Of a DNA stretch of 56,490 bases, positions 25,515 through 34,485 are shown piece after piece; position 1 is the first letter of the stretch; the number at the start of each line of letters is the position of its first letter. Origin of the DNA: an uncultured Micromonospora sp. (lineage in GTDB: Bacteria > Actinomycetota > Actinomycetes > Mycobacteriales > Micromonosporaceae). A model generated the notes under the pieces. That model was not told the origin of the DNA, searched no databases, and saw only the letters and a list, made by a program, of their open reading frames with translations. The position numbers and the translations under genes were made by a program. The stretch spans positions 1 through 56,490 of the forward strand of contig CALGAM010000174.1 in NCBI GenBank assembly GCA_937951935.1, written 5' to 3'.

Positions 25515-27224
25515 GTGCCGAAACCCCTCCGACACACCCCCCTCGTCCTGGCCACCGTCACCGCCCTGCTCGTCTCCGGATGCGCCGGTACCCACGACCA
25601 GGCTGGTTCCGGTCCGTCACCCTCGGTGAGCGGATCGGCGACCCCGGACGACCCGGCGGCCCGCGCCGCCGAGCTGGTCGCCCGGCTGAGCGACGAGGAC
25701 CTCGTCGGCCAGGTGCTGATGCCGTACGCGTACGGCGACTCGGCGACCCGGGTCTCGGCCGGGTCGGCGGCCGGCAACCGGCAGCTGGCCGGCGTGGAGA
25801 CCCCGGCCGAGATGATCACCAGGTACCGGCTGGGCGGGCTGATCCTGGTCGGCTTCTCCGCCGATGACCCGACCGGCGCCAGCCAGCCCACCACGAACGT
25901 CGACAGCCCGGCGCAGGTGCGGGAACTCACCCGCGGACTCCAGGAGGCGAACCGCCAGCTGCCGGCCGGTGCGGCGCCGCTGCTGATCGGCATCGACCAG
26001 GAGTTCGGCGTCGTCACCCGGATCTCCGAGGGAGTGACCAACCTGCCCAGCGCGATGGCCCTCGGCGCGGCCGGCGAGCCGGCCCTCACCGAGGCCGCCT
26101 GGCGGGCCGCCGGCACCGAGCTCGCCGCGCTCGGGGTGAACGTCGACTTCGCTCCGAGCGCCGACGTGCTCGGCGCGAACAGCACCGTGATCGGCTCCCG
26201 GTCGTACGGGTCCGACCCGAGGGCCGCGGCGGCCCAGGTCGGCGCGGCGGTGCGCGGACTGCAGAGCGCCGGGGTGGCGGCCACCCTGAAGCACTTCCCG
26301 GGTCACGGCCAGACCGCCGCCGACTCGCACAAGGGCCTACCGGTGGTGACCCAGGACCGCGGGAAGCTGGAGCGCGACGCCCTGCCACCGTTCGCCGCCG
26401 GCATCGACGCCGGGGCCTGGATGGTGATGAGCGGCCACCTCGACGTGCGGGCGATCGACCCGGAGGTGCCGGCGACGTTCTCCCGCAAGATCCTCACCGA
26501 CGTGCTGCGCGACCAGCTCGGGTTCACCGGGGTCCTGGTGACGGACGCCATGAACATGGCCGCGGTCACCGACCAGCCGACCGGTGCGGCCGCGGTCCGG
26601 GCCCTCAACGCCGGCAACGACCTGGTGTTGATGCCGCCGAACGTGACCGAGGCGTACGACGGGCTGCTGGCCGCCCTGCGGGACGGGTCGCTGCCCCGGG
26701 CCCGGCTGGTGGAGGCGGTGACCCGGGTGTTGACGCTGAAGTTCCGGCTGGCCGGCCGCACCGAGCCGGGCCTGGAGACGCTGAACAGCGCGGAGCACCA
26801 GGAGGCGGCGCGGCGGGTGGCGGCGGCCGCGGTGACCCTGTTGCGCGGCCGGTGCGGTGCGGCACCGGTGACCGGCCCGGTGACGGTGAGCTCCTCGAAG
26901 GGTCGGGACCGGGCCCGGAAACTGCTGACCGAGGCGCTGGTCGCGGCCGGTGTCGAGGTGGTCCCCTCCGGCGGCACCGTGGTGCACCTGGTCGGGTACG
27001 GCGACGGCCCCGACGACCTGCGTGACGACGCAGACGTGACGGTGGGGATGGACACGCCGTACCTGCTCGGCCGGGCGACGTCGAAGGTGCTGCTGGCGAC
27101 GTACTCGTCGACCGCGGCCTCGATGGCCGCGCTGGCGGACGTGCTCGCGGGCCGGGCGAAGCCGACCGGCCGCTCGCCGGTCGAGGTCCCCGGGCTGCCC
27201 CGGTCGACCTGCCCGACGGCCTGA
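25515..27224 (+). CDS. GH3 lipoprotein, beta-N-acetylhexosaminidase (NagZ-like)
   Basis: The 569-residue lipoprotein has lipobox VSGC (lipidated C23). A GH3 barrel follows with KHFPGHG, TAADSHKGLPV (the Asp-Ser-His dyad loop characteristic of NagZ-type GlcNAcases) and the nucleophile loop VLVTDAMNMAAV. A C-terminal domain of about 180 residues resembles the second GH3 domain. Expected substrate is terminal GlcNAc in peptidoglycan or chitin fragments outside the membrane. The GTG start at 25515 has no strong ribosome site in the preceding bases. It converges on the alditol oxidase-like gene, 62 bases away. Confidence 0.9.
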   Translation: MPKPLRHTPLVLATVTALLVSGCAGTHDQAGSGPSPSVSGSATPDDPAARAAELVARLSDEDLVGQVLMPYAYGDSATRVSAGSAAGNRQLAGVETPAEMITRYRLGGLILVGFSADDPTGASQPTTNVDSPAQVRELTRGLQEANRQLPAGAAPLLIGIDQEFGVVTRISEGVTNLPSAMALGAAGEPALTEAAWRAAGTELAALGVNVDFAPSADVLGANSTVIGSRSYGSDPRAAAAQVGAAVRGLQSAGVAATLKHFPGHGQTAADSHKGLPVVTQDRGKLERDALPPFAAGIDAGAWMVMSGHLDVRAIDPEVPATFSRKILTDVLRDQLGFTGVLVTDAMNMAAVTDQPTGAAAVRALNAGNDLVLMPPNVTEAYDGLLAALRDGSLPRARLVEAVTRVLTLKFRLAGRTEPGLETLNSAEHQEAARRVAAAAVTLLRGRCGAAPVTGPVTVSSSKGRDRARKLLTEALVAAGVEVVPSGGTVVHLVGYGDGPDDLRDDADVTVGMDTPYLLGRATSKVLLATYSSTAASMAALADVLAGRAKPTGRSPVEVPGLPRSTCPTA

Positions 27225-27286
27225 CCGCCCACCCGGCCGTGGACGCCGGGCGTCCGGTGGTCGGGCGTTCCGCGGCGAACCTCCGG

Positions 27287-28549
27287 TCAGGCCGGGAAGT
27301 ACCTGTCCAGCAGGTCGTTGCGGAACTTGCCGGCCGGGTCGAACCGGCGGGCCAGGGCGGCGAAGTCGGCGTACCGCGGGTAGCGCTGGCGCAGCACCTC
27401 GGGCGGAACGTCGAAGAGCTTCCCCCAGTGCGGCCGGACGGCGTACGGCGCCAGCCGCTCCTCGATCGCGGCCAGCACCGGCCGCACCGCCTCGGTGTCG
27501 GCGATCCAGGTGAAGTGCAGCCCCGCGCTGTCCTGCCGGTACGCCGGGCTGAGCCACAACTCGTCGGCGGCGACGGTGCGGATCTCCGAGACCTGCAGCA
27601 CGGCGGCGATCCGGTCGGCGATGTCCTCCAGCGCGGCGAGCGCCTCGACCAGGTGGTGTCGGGCGACGAAGTACTCGGACTGCAACTCCTGGCCGCTGCT
27701 GGGGGTGAACTCCAGCCGGAAGTGCGGCAGCCTGGCGTGCCACGGCCCCGGTACGCCGAGCTGCTGCGTGCAGTTCACCGCCGGCTTGCCCGCGATGGGG
27801 TGCCGGGGCGTGTCGGCCAGGGTGGCGTCGAGCCACCGGGGTTGTGGGTCCGGGGCACCGGTGTCGACCCGGCGCTTCAGCCAGACCTGGTTGAACCGCG
27901 GGCCGGTCCAGTCGGTGAAGAGGCTGACGCTGTAGGCGGCCCCGAAGATCTCCTCCTGGTCGGTGGCGAGCCGCGTCCACGGCAGGTCGTCGTAGACGTA
28001 CTGGGCGACGTCGAAGGCCGGCACGAGATCGAGGGTGAGCCGGGTGACCACGCCGAGCGCACCGAGCCCGACGACCGCGCCGGGGAAGTCGTCCGGGTCG
28101 GTGTCGCGGGCCAGGGTCCGCAGCTCGCCGTCGGCGGTGACCAGCTCCAGCGCGGCGACCGAGGTCGCCAGGTTGCCGTTGGCCAGCCCGGAGCCGTGGG
28201 TGGCGGTGGCGACCGCCCCGGCGACCGAGAGGTGGGGCAGCGAGCCGAGGTTGTGCAGTGCGAAACCGGCCTCGTGCAGCCGGCCGGCGAACTCGCCGTA
28301 GCGGAGTCCGGCCGAGACGGTGACCTGGGCGCGGTCGGGGTCGATCTCGACCACCGGTGGCAGGCCGGCGACCGAGACCAGCTCGCCGGTGGTGTCGGCG
28401 ATCCGGTTGAAGGAGTGGCCGGTGCCGAGCGCGCGGACCCGGTCGCTGCCGGCGACCAGGGACTGGAGTTCCGGGACGGAGGTGGGGCGGTGCAGCCGGG
28501 CGGCCGCGAAGGTGATGTTGCCGGCCCAGTTGGTGGGGCGTCCGGTCAT
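27287..28549 (-). CDS. FAD-linked alditol/xylitol oxidase-like protein
   Basis: The 420-residue VAO-family flavoprotein resembles AldO and aldonolactone oxidases. RALGTGHSFNRI carries the His that binds FAD covalently in this family, followed by GSLPHLSVAGAVATATHGSG, and the aldonolactone-oxidase motif HWGK lies near the C-terminus (VRPHWGKLFD). These enzymes oxidise terminal alcohols of sugar alcohols with oxygen, giving hydrogen peroxide. The start is the ATG at 28549 with CAGGG upstream; a TTG two codons further out is unlikely. No signal peptide is present. Confidence 0.87.
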   Translation of the reverse strand: MTGRPTNWAGNITFAAARLHRPTSVPELQSLVAGSDRVRALGTGHSFNRIADTTGELVSVAGLPPVVEIDPDRAQVTVSAGLRYGEFAGRLHEAGFALHNLGSLPHLSVAGAVATATHGSGLANGNLATSVAALELVTADGELRTLARDTDPDDFPGAVVGLGALGVVTRLTLDLVPAFDVAQYVYDDLPWTRLATDQEEIFGAAYSVSLFTDWTGPRFNQVWLKRRVDTGAPDPQPRWLDATLADTPRHPIAGKPAVNCTQQLGVPGPWHARLPHFRLEFTPSSGQELQSEYFVARHHLVEALAALEDIADRIAAVLQVSEIRTVAADELWLSPAYRQDSAGLHFTWIADTEAVRPVLAAIEERLAPYAVRPHWGKLFDVPPEVLRQRYPRYADFAALARRFDPAGKFRNDLLDRYFPA

Positions 28550-28926
28550 ACGCAACCCTGCCGTTCGTGAGGGGTGGGTGGGGTCCGGATGTCACCCGAC
28601 GGCGGTGGCCGAGGTCGCGTCCGGGCGGGACGGCGCCGGACGCCCGGGGTGCCGGCGGGCGGCGCCCTCGGGCGCGGCGCGCGGGTGGGTTCCGGTCGCC
28701 GCCACCTGACTCCTCCGCCGACGGTGCGGATCGGCTCCACCCTAGTGGCCGGCCCGGCTGAGCGGGAGGCGGTCGGGGCGTGCCGACGCCGGTCGACGGA
28801 CACGTGGTGGTGGGGTCCCCTCGGTGTGTGGCGGGGACCCCACCACCGCCGGTGGGTCGGCACCGGTGGGATCACGGTGCGCGACGTCCGACCGGCTGCC
28901 CGGTCAGCGTCCGACCGGCTGCCCGA
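28550..28926. other. Gap between two same-strand genes, with a short tandem repeat
   Basis: No gene is supported; composition is uniformly GC-rich. Two full 23-base units (28886-28908 and 28909-28931, each beginning GTCCGACCGG) plus a partial third (28932-28954) run across the stop codon of the PIG-L gene. No stable terminator was identified. Confidence 0.4.
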
Positions 28927-31617
28927 TCAGTGTCCGACCGGGTGCCGCTGGGCCAGGGCGGACCCGTCGGCGGTCTCGAAGGCGGCCAGTACGGCGTTCG
29001 CCTGGCCCCCGGAGACCGGCACGAGGATCTGCTGGGCCTTCCCGGGGCGTAGCTCGACCGTCTGGCTGCCCAGCGCGGTGTCACCGTCCCAGGAGTAGAG
29101 GTACGCCGTCCCGCGCCGGTTGGCCCGGACACTGACCAGGACGCCGCCGTCCACCCGCTTCGGGTCGGTCAGCCGGAGGGTGTTGTCCGGGAGCCTGCGG
29201 ACCGCCGCCGGGGCGACCCCGTCCCATGCCGCCTGCGCGATGGTCTGTGGACTGTGCACGCTCCGCGCGGCGGTGTCCGGGAAGATCGGCTCGCTCGGCT
29301 CACGCTGCGGCGGGGTGTAGCCGGGCAGTGTGGCCAGACCGTAGCGGTACGGGTCCGCCCGGACACCCTGGAAGGTCGACCAGCCCAGCCGCGACTGGGA
29401 GGTGAGGTCCTGGGTGTCCGAGTCGTAGATGAGGATGTTCAGTCCCATCCGCTGCGGGTCGACCGCGTCGGGCAGCACCGCGAACGGGATGCTCGCCTCG
29501 ATGGTGTAGCCGGTGTACGGCTCGCTGACCCGGCTGGCGACGACCATCCCGGGCGCCGTGACCTCACCCGGTCCCTGCCGGTTGTCGGCGTCCCGCTGGA
29601 AGCAGGGCGGGTTGCCGTTGGCGGGGTCGTCGGTGGTCGGGAAGATGCCCGCCTTGAAGACGGTCGAGGTGTTCGCCGAGTTCCCCTTCGGATCGATGAT
29701 GATCTCGACGCTGTCGGTGCGGCGCTGCCGCTTGCAGTCCTGCGGCACCACCCTCCGGCCGAGTACGTCGTCCGTCACCCACACGATGACCTTCAACGCG
29801 TCGTCGGTGAAGGCGACGCGGGCCCTGCCCGAGGCGTCCTGCGGCGTGGTCGCCTGCCCCTCCCAGATCCGGGACAGGTCCAGGTCCGGCCCGGGGTACT
29901 CCCCGTCGCCGGCCACCGCGTCCACCTGGTGCCCGGCGCCGGCCCGGGGCACCACCGTGGTCGGCACGATCTCCAGGTTGCCGGTTTCGACCGTGCTGCC
30001 GCGCGAGCTGGTCGTGGTGATGGTGATCGGGTAGCGCCCACCCTCGTTCGCGGTGGGCAGCGTCGCGTCGGTGTTGGTGACCCGGAAGGTGACCGAGCCG
30101 GTGCCGCCCGCGGCCAGGTTGGTGTAGGTCCGGGTCGGCTGGTCCACGGTGAACCCGTCCGGTACGGCGAGGGTGACGCTGCCGCTCTGCCGGGTGGTGC
30201 CGTGGTTGCGCAGGTCGATGCGGATGTCCCGGCTGCCGCCGGAGCCGATGGTGAGCACCGGGGCGATCAGCGTGTCGAGCTGCGGGTAGCCGGACTCGGC
30301 GGCCCAGGTGCGGAAGATGGCCACCTCGGGCAGCGCCTCCAGGGTGCCCCGGACGTCGGCCACCACCCGGACCGGCTCGTCGGTGGTGCCGCTTCCCTGA
30401 CCCTGGGTGGTCAGCGTGGCGCGGATCAGGTGTTGCTGGTTCGTCGACGCGGTCGCCGGCACGGTGACCGTGAAGGTGGCCCGCGCCTCCCGGTCACGGA
30501 CGGTCTTGCCGAGGGATCCGTTGCCGCTGACCCGCCAGCCGTCCGGGACGCGCAGCGAGACCGTGGGCTGGCGCAGGGTGTGCCCCGGGGCGGCCTGGAC
30601 GTGTGCGGTGACCGTGAAGGTTCCTCCGGGGACCACGTCGAAGCGGTCGGTGGTCAGGTAGAGCTCCGTGCCCCTGGGCAGCCCGCCGGGCGCCGGTGGT
30701 AGCACCGAACCCCGCAGGATGGCCTCGGGGCTGGTGTCCGTCGGGTCGTACGGAACCCGGCTGTCGATCAGCGTGAAGAAGTCGCACCGGATCTGTGCGG
30801 GGTTGGTCGGGGCGGGTGCGGTGTTGGCCCAGCCCTGGGTCACGTACTCGCGGCGGGCCTCCACCTCGATCTCCGCCCAGGTCCGTCCGTCCGGACCCGG
30901 GGTGCCCTCCCAGACGCCGAAGACCTGGTCGGTGGGGACGGTCGGGGTGAACGAGCGGGCGCACTCGGGGCCGGGCGAGGAGGTGCCGGATCCGCCGGTA
31001 CGGAGGAACTTCGCCGCGCGGAACGGCTTGAGCCCCTCCTTGGTGATCTGGTCCCGGAAGGCCTGGGGGTCGGCCGCCGCGACGAACGCCTCCGCGGCGA
31101 ACCGGGCCGCCTGCTGGTGGTTGCCGTGGTTCCCCTCGGTCGGGGAGGGGTTCATGGTCATGATGATCTCGGGCCGGGTCTGCCGGATCACGCGGACGAT
31201 CTTGGCGAGGGTCTCGTCGTGTCCCCAGATCTGTTCGCTCAGCGGCGCCGAGGCGGTGTACCAGAAGTCAACCTTGTCCAGGTTGTACAGGTTTTCCACG
31301 CCGGCCTTGCCGATCGCGGTGCGCTCCTCGCGTTCCCGGATGATGCCCAGCGGCGGGCCCTCCTCCAGACCGACGGCGTTGCCGCCGCCCTCACCCCGGG
31401 TAATCGTGATCACTCCGGCCCTGGCGCCGAAGTACTGCTTCCACTGGCCGAGTGTGGCGAGGCTGCTCGCCTCGTCGTCGGGGTGGGCGCTGACGAACAG
31501 CACGTCGAGGTCGACGGCGTCGGACGGCCGGGCGGGTGAGTCGGCGGAGGCGACGGCCGGCGGCGCGAGGACCGCCAGGGCGGTGATGGTGGGTAACAGG
31601 AATCTTCGTGCAAGCAT
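28927..31617 (-). CDS. Secreted PIG-L family deacetylase with C-terminal CBM9-like region
   Basis: The 896-residue exported protein has a signal peptide (1-26) and a PIG-L/LmbE domain (about 38-290) with zinc motifs SAHPDDE and HGNHQ. Two or three NEW3/immunoglobulin-like beta domains (about 330-560) follow, then a CBM9-like region (about 570-760) and a C-terminal beta domain. PIG-L enzymes remove acetyl from N-acetyl sugars; the accessory domains suggest an N-acetylated polysaccharide outside the cell. The ATG at 31617 has AAGGG six bases upstream. It is divergent from the ROK regulator of the ABC/catabolic operon. Confidence 0.87.
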   Translation of the reverse strand: MLARRFLLPTITALAVLAPPAVASADSPARPSDAVDLDVLFVSAHPDDEASSLATLGQWKQYFGARAGVITITRGEGGGNAVGLEEGPPLGIIREREERTAIGKAGVENLYNLDKVDFWYTASAPLSEQIWGHDETLAKIVRVIRQTRPEIIMTMNPSPTEGNHGNHQQAARFAAEAFVAAADPQAFRDQITKEGLKPFRAAKFLRTGGSGTSSPGPECARSFTPTVPTDQVFGVWEGTPGPDGRTWAEIEVEARREYVTQGWANTAPAPTNPAQIRCDFFTLIDSRVPYDPTDTSPEAILRGSVLPPAPGGLPRGTELYLTTDRFDVVPGGTFTVTAHVQAAPGHTLRQPTVSLRVPDGWRVSGNGSLGKTVRDREARATFTVTVPATASTNQQHLIRATLTTQGQGSGTTDEPVRVVADVRGTLEALPEVAIFRTWAAESGYPQLDTLIAPVLTIGSGGSRDIRIDLRNHGTTRQSGSVTLAVPDGFTVDQPTRTYTNLAAGGTGSVTFRVTNTDATLPTANEGGRYPITITTTSSRGSTVETGNLEIVPTTVVPRAGAGHQVDAVAGDGEYPGPDLDLSRIWEGQATTPQDASGRARVAFTDDALKVIVWVTDDVLGRRVVPQDCKRQRRTDSVEIIIDPKGNSANTSTVFKAGIFPTTDDPANGNPPCFQRDADNRQGPGEVTAPGMVVASRVSEPYTGYTIEASIPFAVLPDAVDPQRMGLNILIYDSDTQDLTSQSRLGWSTFQGVRADPYRYGLATLPGYTPPQREPSEPIFPDTAARSVHSPQTIAQAAWDGVAPAAVRRLPDNTLRLTDPKRVDGGVLVSVRANRRGTAYLYSWDGDTALGSQTVELRPGKAQQILVPVSGGQANAVLAAFETADGSALAQRHPVGH

Positions 31618-32047
31618 GTGAATCCCTTCGGACCATGCGAGACGGATCACGTGAGGAAGCGGAGCGGGGTGGACGGCGTGGGGCCGTCGTGGCCGGCTCG
31701 AACGGGCCGGCGGTGTGGAGAGTGACCGGCGGGGCGTCCCGGCCGCGCCGGCTCACGCCAGGTGCACGGTGGGTGTGGCTGTCCACACTCACCGGAAGGC
31801 CTTCGCCGGGTGACGCTAGAGATCACGTGTGGGGGAGTCAATACCCCCGACGGGAAATTCTTCTTTCAACGAAGAAACTAACTTGCTCCATGTTTGCCCG
31901 GTTGAAGGGCAATGGTCCCTAGACCCTCTCCGAGGTCGCCGCCGCCCGTATCTCGCTGGGGTGTTCCGAAGTTTGCGCAGCTCGCTGGGGATGGCGAGAC
32001 CGATTCGTTACTTGACGCCGATAGTTTGTTCGCCGTAGGAAGAAAGT
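31618..32047. promoter_or_regulatory. Divergent control region between the PIG-L gene and the ROK-led operon
   Basis: This 430-base gap holds an AT-rich core at about 31850-31895. TTCTTC (31858-31863) and its complement GAAGAA (31871-31876) flank seven bases, followed by ACTAACTT, a composition like operators of ROK repressors. GGGGG and CCCCC (31831-31835 and 31844-31848) form a nearby short repeat. The AT-rich segment at 32009-32045 immediately precedes the regulator start. No gene is supported. Confidence 0.4.
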
Positions 32048-33214
32048 GTGATCGACGTGGTGACCCCACCAACCAGCCCGGTCAGCCGGAAGCGATCCAA
32101 CGAGATCAAGCGCCTCTCGGTGATCTCCGCCGCCCGGCAGGCCCGGGTGCTGTCCCGCGCCGAACTGGCCGAGCTCACGGGCCTCAGTCCGGCCACCCTC
32201 ACCCCGCTGGTCCGGACCCTGATCGACGAGGGCTACCTCATCGAGCGCGGTCCCGGCGCCTCCCGCACCGGCCGCCCCCGCGAGATGCTGGAGTTCAACC
32301 CCCGGGCCGAGCTGGTCGCCGCGGTCTCCCTGGAGCCGGCCCGGATCAGTTGCGAGATCGCCGACAGTGACGGTTCGGTGATCGCCCACCGTACGGCGCG
32401 GTTGCACCAGGACATCGTCGAGACCATCTGTCGCTTCGTGCCGGAGCTGGTCGGCGACGCGCTGCCCGCCCTGCGGGGCGTGGCCATCGCCGCACCCGGG
32501 GTCTCCTCGGGCGGCGCCGTTCGGCTCGCCCCCAGCGTCGGGCTGGTGGAGGGGCAGCCGATCGGCGACTCGGTGCAGCGACGGCTCGGCGTACCGGTGG
32601 TGGTGGACAACGACGTGAACCTGATGGCCGCCGGCGAACACGCCGCCGGGGCCGGCAGCGACGTCAGCGACCTGCTGCTGCTGCACGTGGCGGACGGCAT
32701 CGGCGCCGGCCTGATCCTCGGCGGCCGGGTCCGGCAGGGCGCGACGGGCGCGGCCGGCGAGGTCGGCTTCCTGCCGCTGGACCCGGAGGATCAGGCACAC
32801 GACGGGGTCGGCCCGTTCGAGGCGCGGTGGTCGGCCAACGCCATCGCCGAGCGGGTGGTCGCGCTGCGCCCCGGGCGTCGCCCGTCGTCGCCGGTCCGCG
32901 ACCTCGTCGAGCTGAGCCGCACCGACCCGGCGGCAGCCGACTACCTGGGCGAGGTGCTGGCCGCCTGGGCGCGACTGATCGTCTCCTGTGTCTGCGTGGT
33001 CGACCCGGGCCGGGTGCTGCTCAGCGGTGCCGCCGCGGACCTGGACGACACCTCCCTCGACCGGCTCCAGTCACTGGTCACGCGCGCCGCGCCGGCCCCG
33101 ACGGAGGTCCGGCGCGCGGTCCTCGGCGACCGGGCGGTGCTGCACGGCGCGGTGAGCTACGCGCTCTCCGTGGCGGTCCCGACCATTCCGACCCTCCCGG
33201 TCGGCTCCCCCTGA
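32048..33214 (+). CDS. ROK-family transcriptional regulator
   Basis: The 388-residue regulator has an N-terminal winged helix (about 17-80, with LSRAELAELTGLSPATLTPLVRTLIDEG). A ROK sugar-kinase-like domain follows, retaining VVVDNDVNLMAAGEH and TGAAGEVGFLPL but not the cysteine cluster of classical members. ROK repressors respond to sugars or sugar phosphates. The GTG start follows AGGAAG. It is the first gene of the operon; the solute-binding protein starts 35 bases after its stop. The divergent PIG-L gene is a likely second target. Confidence 0.9.
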   Translation: MIDVVTPPTSPVSRKRSNEIKRLSVISAARQARVLSRAELAELTGLSPATLTPLVRTLIDEGYLIERGPGASRTGRPREMLEFNPRAELVAAVSLEPARISCEIADSDGSVIAHRTARLHQDIVETICRFVPELVGDALPALRGVAIAAPGVSSGGAVRLAPSVGLVEGQPIGDSVQRRLGVPVVVDNDVNLMAAGEHAAGAGSDVSDLLLLHVADGIGAGLILGGRVRQGATGAAGEVGFLPLDPEDQAHDGVGPFEARWSANAIAERVVALRPGRRPSSPVRDLVELSRTDPAAADYLGEVLAAWARLIVSCVCVVDPGRVLLSGAAADLDDTSLDRLQSLVTRAAPAPTEVRRAVLGDRAVLHGAVSYALSVAVPTIPTLPVGSP

Positions 33215-33249
33215 TATCCCTCGAAATCCCCTCACCCGGAGGTAGTTCC

Positions 33250-34299
33250 ATGAGACGTCGATTGGCGCTCGCCGGAGCGCTCGCCGCGATGGTCACGGTG
33301 GTGGCCGGCTGTGGCGGCGGCGGTGACGACGCCGCGGACGGCGGCGACGTCCAGAAGCTGGTCATCTACACCGCCCGCGACAAGAAGGTCGCCGACTTCG
33401 TCACCGAGCGGTTCACGGCGAAGTACCCCGAGTACAAGGGCAAGATCGAGGTTCTCAATCTCGGGGCGCAGGAGATCCTGGAACGGGTCCGTGCCGAGAA
33501 GGCCAACCCGCAGGGCGACGTCTGGTGGGGCGGCACCCAGCAGGCCCTGTCCAGCGGAGCCACCGAGGACCTGCTGACCGCCTGGCAGCCGTCGTTCGCC
33601 GGCAGGATGGACGCCGCGTACAAGGACGCGCAGGGCCGCTGGTTCGGCGAGATCCTGCTGCCCGAGGTCATCATGTACAACAACAAGGCGCTCACCCCCG
33701 AGCAGGCGCCGAAGGACTGGGACGAGCTCATCACCCCGGCCTGGAAAGACAAGATCGTCATTCGTGACGTGGCGGCCTCCGGCACGATGCGCTCGATCTA
33801 CGCCGCGATGATCCAGCGACTCTCACCGGACGGCAGCAACCCCCAGCCCGGCTACGAGTGGCTGCGCAAGCTGGACGCGAACACCACCAACTACGCGGCC
33901 AACCCCTCGGACCTCTACCTCAAGCTCTCCCGCCAGCAGGGCCTGGTCAGCCTCTGGAACCTCCAGGACGTCCTGCTCCAGGCCCACCAGGCGAACATGC
34001 CGTTCGGCTACGTGATGCCGGCCTCCGGCGCGCCGGTCCTGGTCGACGGGGTCGCCGTGATCAAGGGCGGCAAGAACCCCGAGGGTGCGCAGAAGTTCGT
34101 CGAGTTCCTCTTCGACGACGCGCTGCGCGCCGAACTCGCCCGCGACTACTTCCAGATCCCGGCCGTGCAGATCAGCGAGCAGCCGGAGTGGCTGGCCAAC
34201 CTCGGCCTCAAGCCGATGAACGTCGACTGGGACGTGATCGCCAAGTACGAGACCGAGTGGATCAACCACTGGAACGCGGAGATCAAGAACAAGGGCTGA
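33250..34299 (+). CDS. ABC transporter solute-binding lipoprotein (Fbp/Afu/AEP type)
   Basis: The 349-residue lipoprotein has lipobox VAGC (C21) and an SBP_bac family 1-type fold. YTARDKKVADF opens the domain, DVWWGGTQQAL follows, and GAPVLVDGVAVIKGGKNPEGAQKFVEFL is the signature of the ferric/sugar-phosphate/2-aminoethylphosphonate clade. The adjacent Tyr pair that binds iron in FbpA is not seen, so the ligand is probably organic. The ATG has GGAGGT seven bases upstream. A hairpin follows the gene and may stabilise its mRNA. Confidence 0.9.
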   Translation: MRRRLALAGALAAMVTVVAGCGGGGDDAADGGDVQKLVIYTARDKKVADFVTERFTAKYPEYKGKIEVLNLGAQEILERVRAEKANPQGDVWWGGTQQALSSGATEDLLTAWQPSFAGRMDAAYKDAQGRWFGEILLPEVIMYNNKALTPEQAPKDWDELITPAWKDKIVIRDVAASGTMRSIYAAMIQRLSPDGSNPQPGYEWLRKLDANTTNYAANPSDLYLKLSRQQGLVSLWNLQDVLLQAHQANMPFGYVMPASGAPVLVDGVAVIKGGKNPEGAQKFVEFLFDDALRAELARDYFQIPAVQISEQPEWLANLGLKPMNVDWDVIAKYETEWINHWNAEIKNKG

Positions 34300-34344
34300 T
34301 GCCCCGGCCGGCCCACCCGGCCGGCGTACGGCGGCACACCCTCC

Positions 34345-34379
34345 GGTGCCGGTCCGGTCCACCCGACCGGGCCGGCACC
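34345..34379 (+). terminator. Intercistronic hairpin between binding protein and ABC ATPase
   Basis: A 15-base stem (34345-34359 and 34365-34379, starting GGTGCCGGTCC) has one G-U pair and a five-base loop. It lies in the 186-base gap after the binding-protein gene, with a smaller eight-base repeat at 34304-34324. Such hairpins typically attenuate transcription or protect the upstream message, so that binding protein is made in excess. Confidence 0.55.
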
Positions 34380-34485
34380 ATCCCGCCGGCGGCCGGAGGC
34401 GACCGGAGCGTACGACGGCGGGCTCTCGTCGCAGCACCACAGCCACCACGACGCGCGTCCCGTTCGGACGCGGGGGAGGAACATC

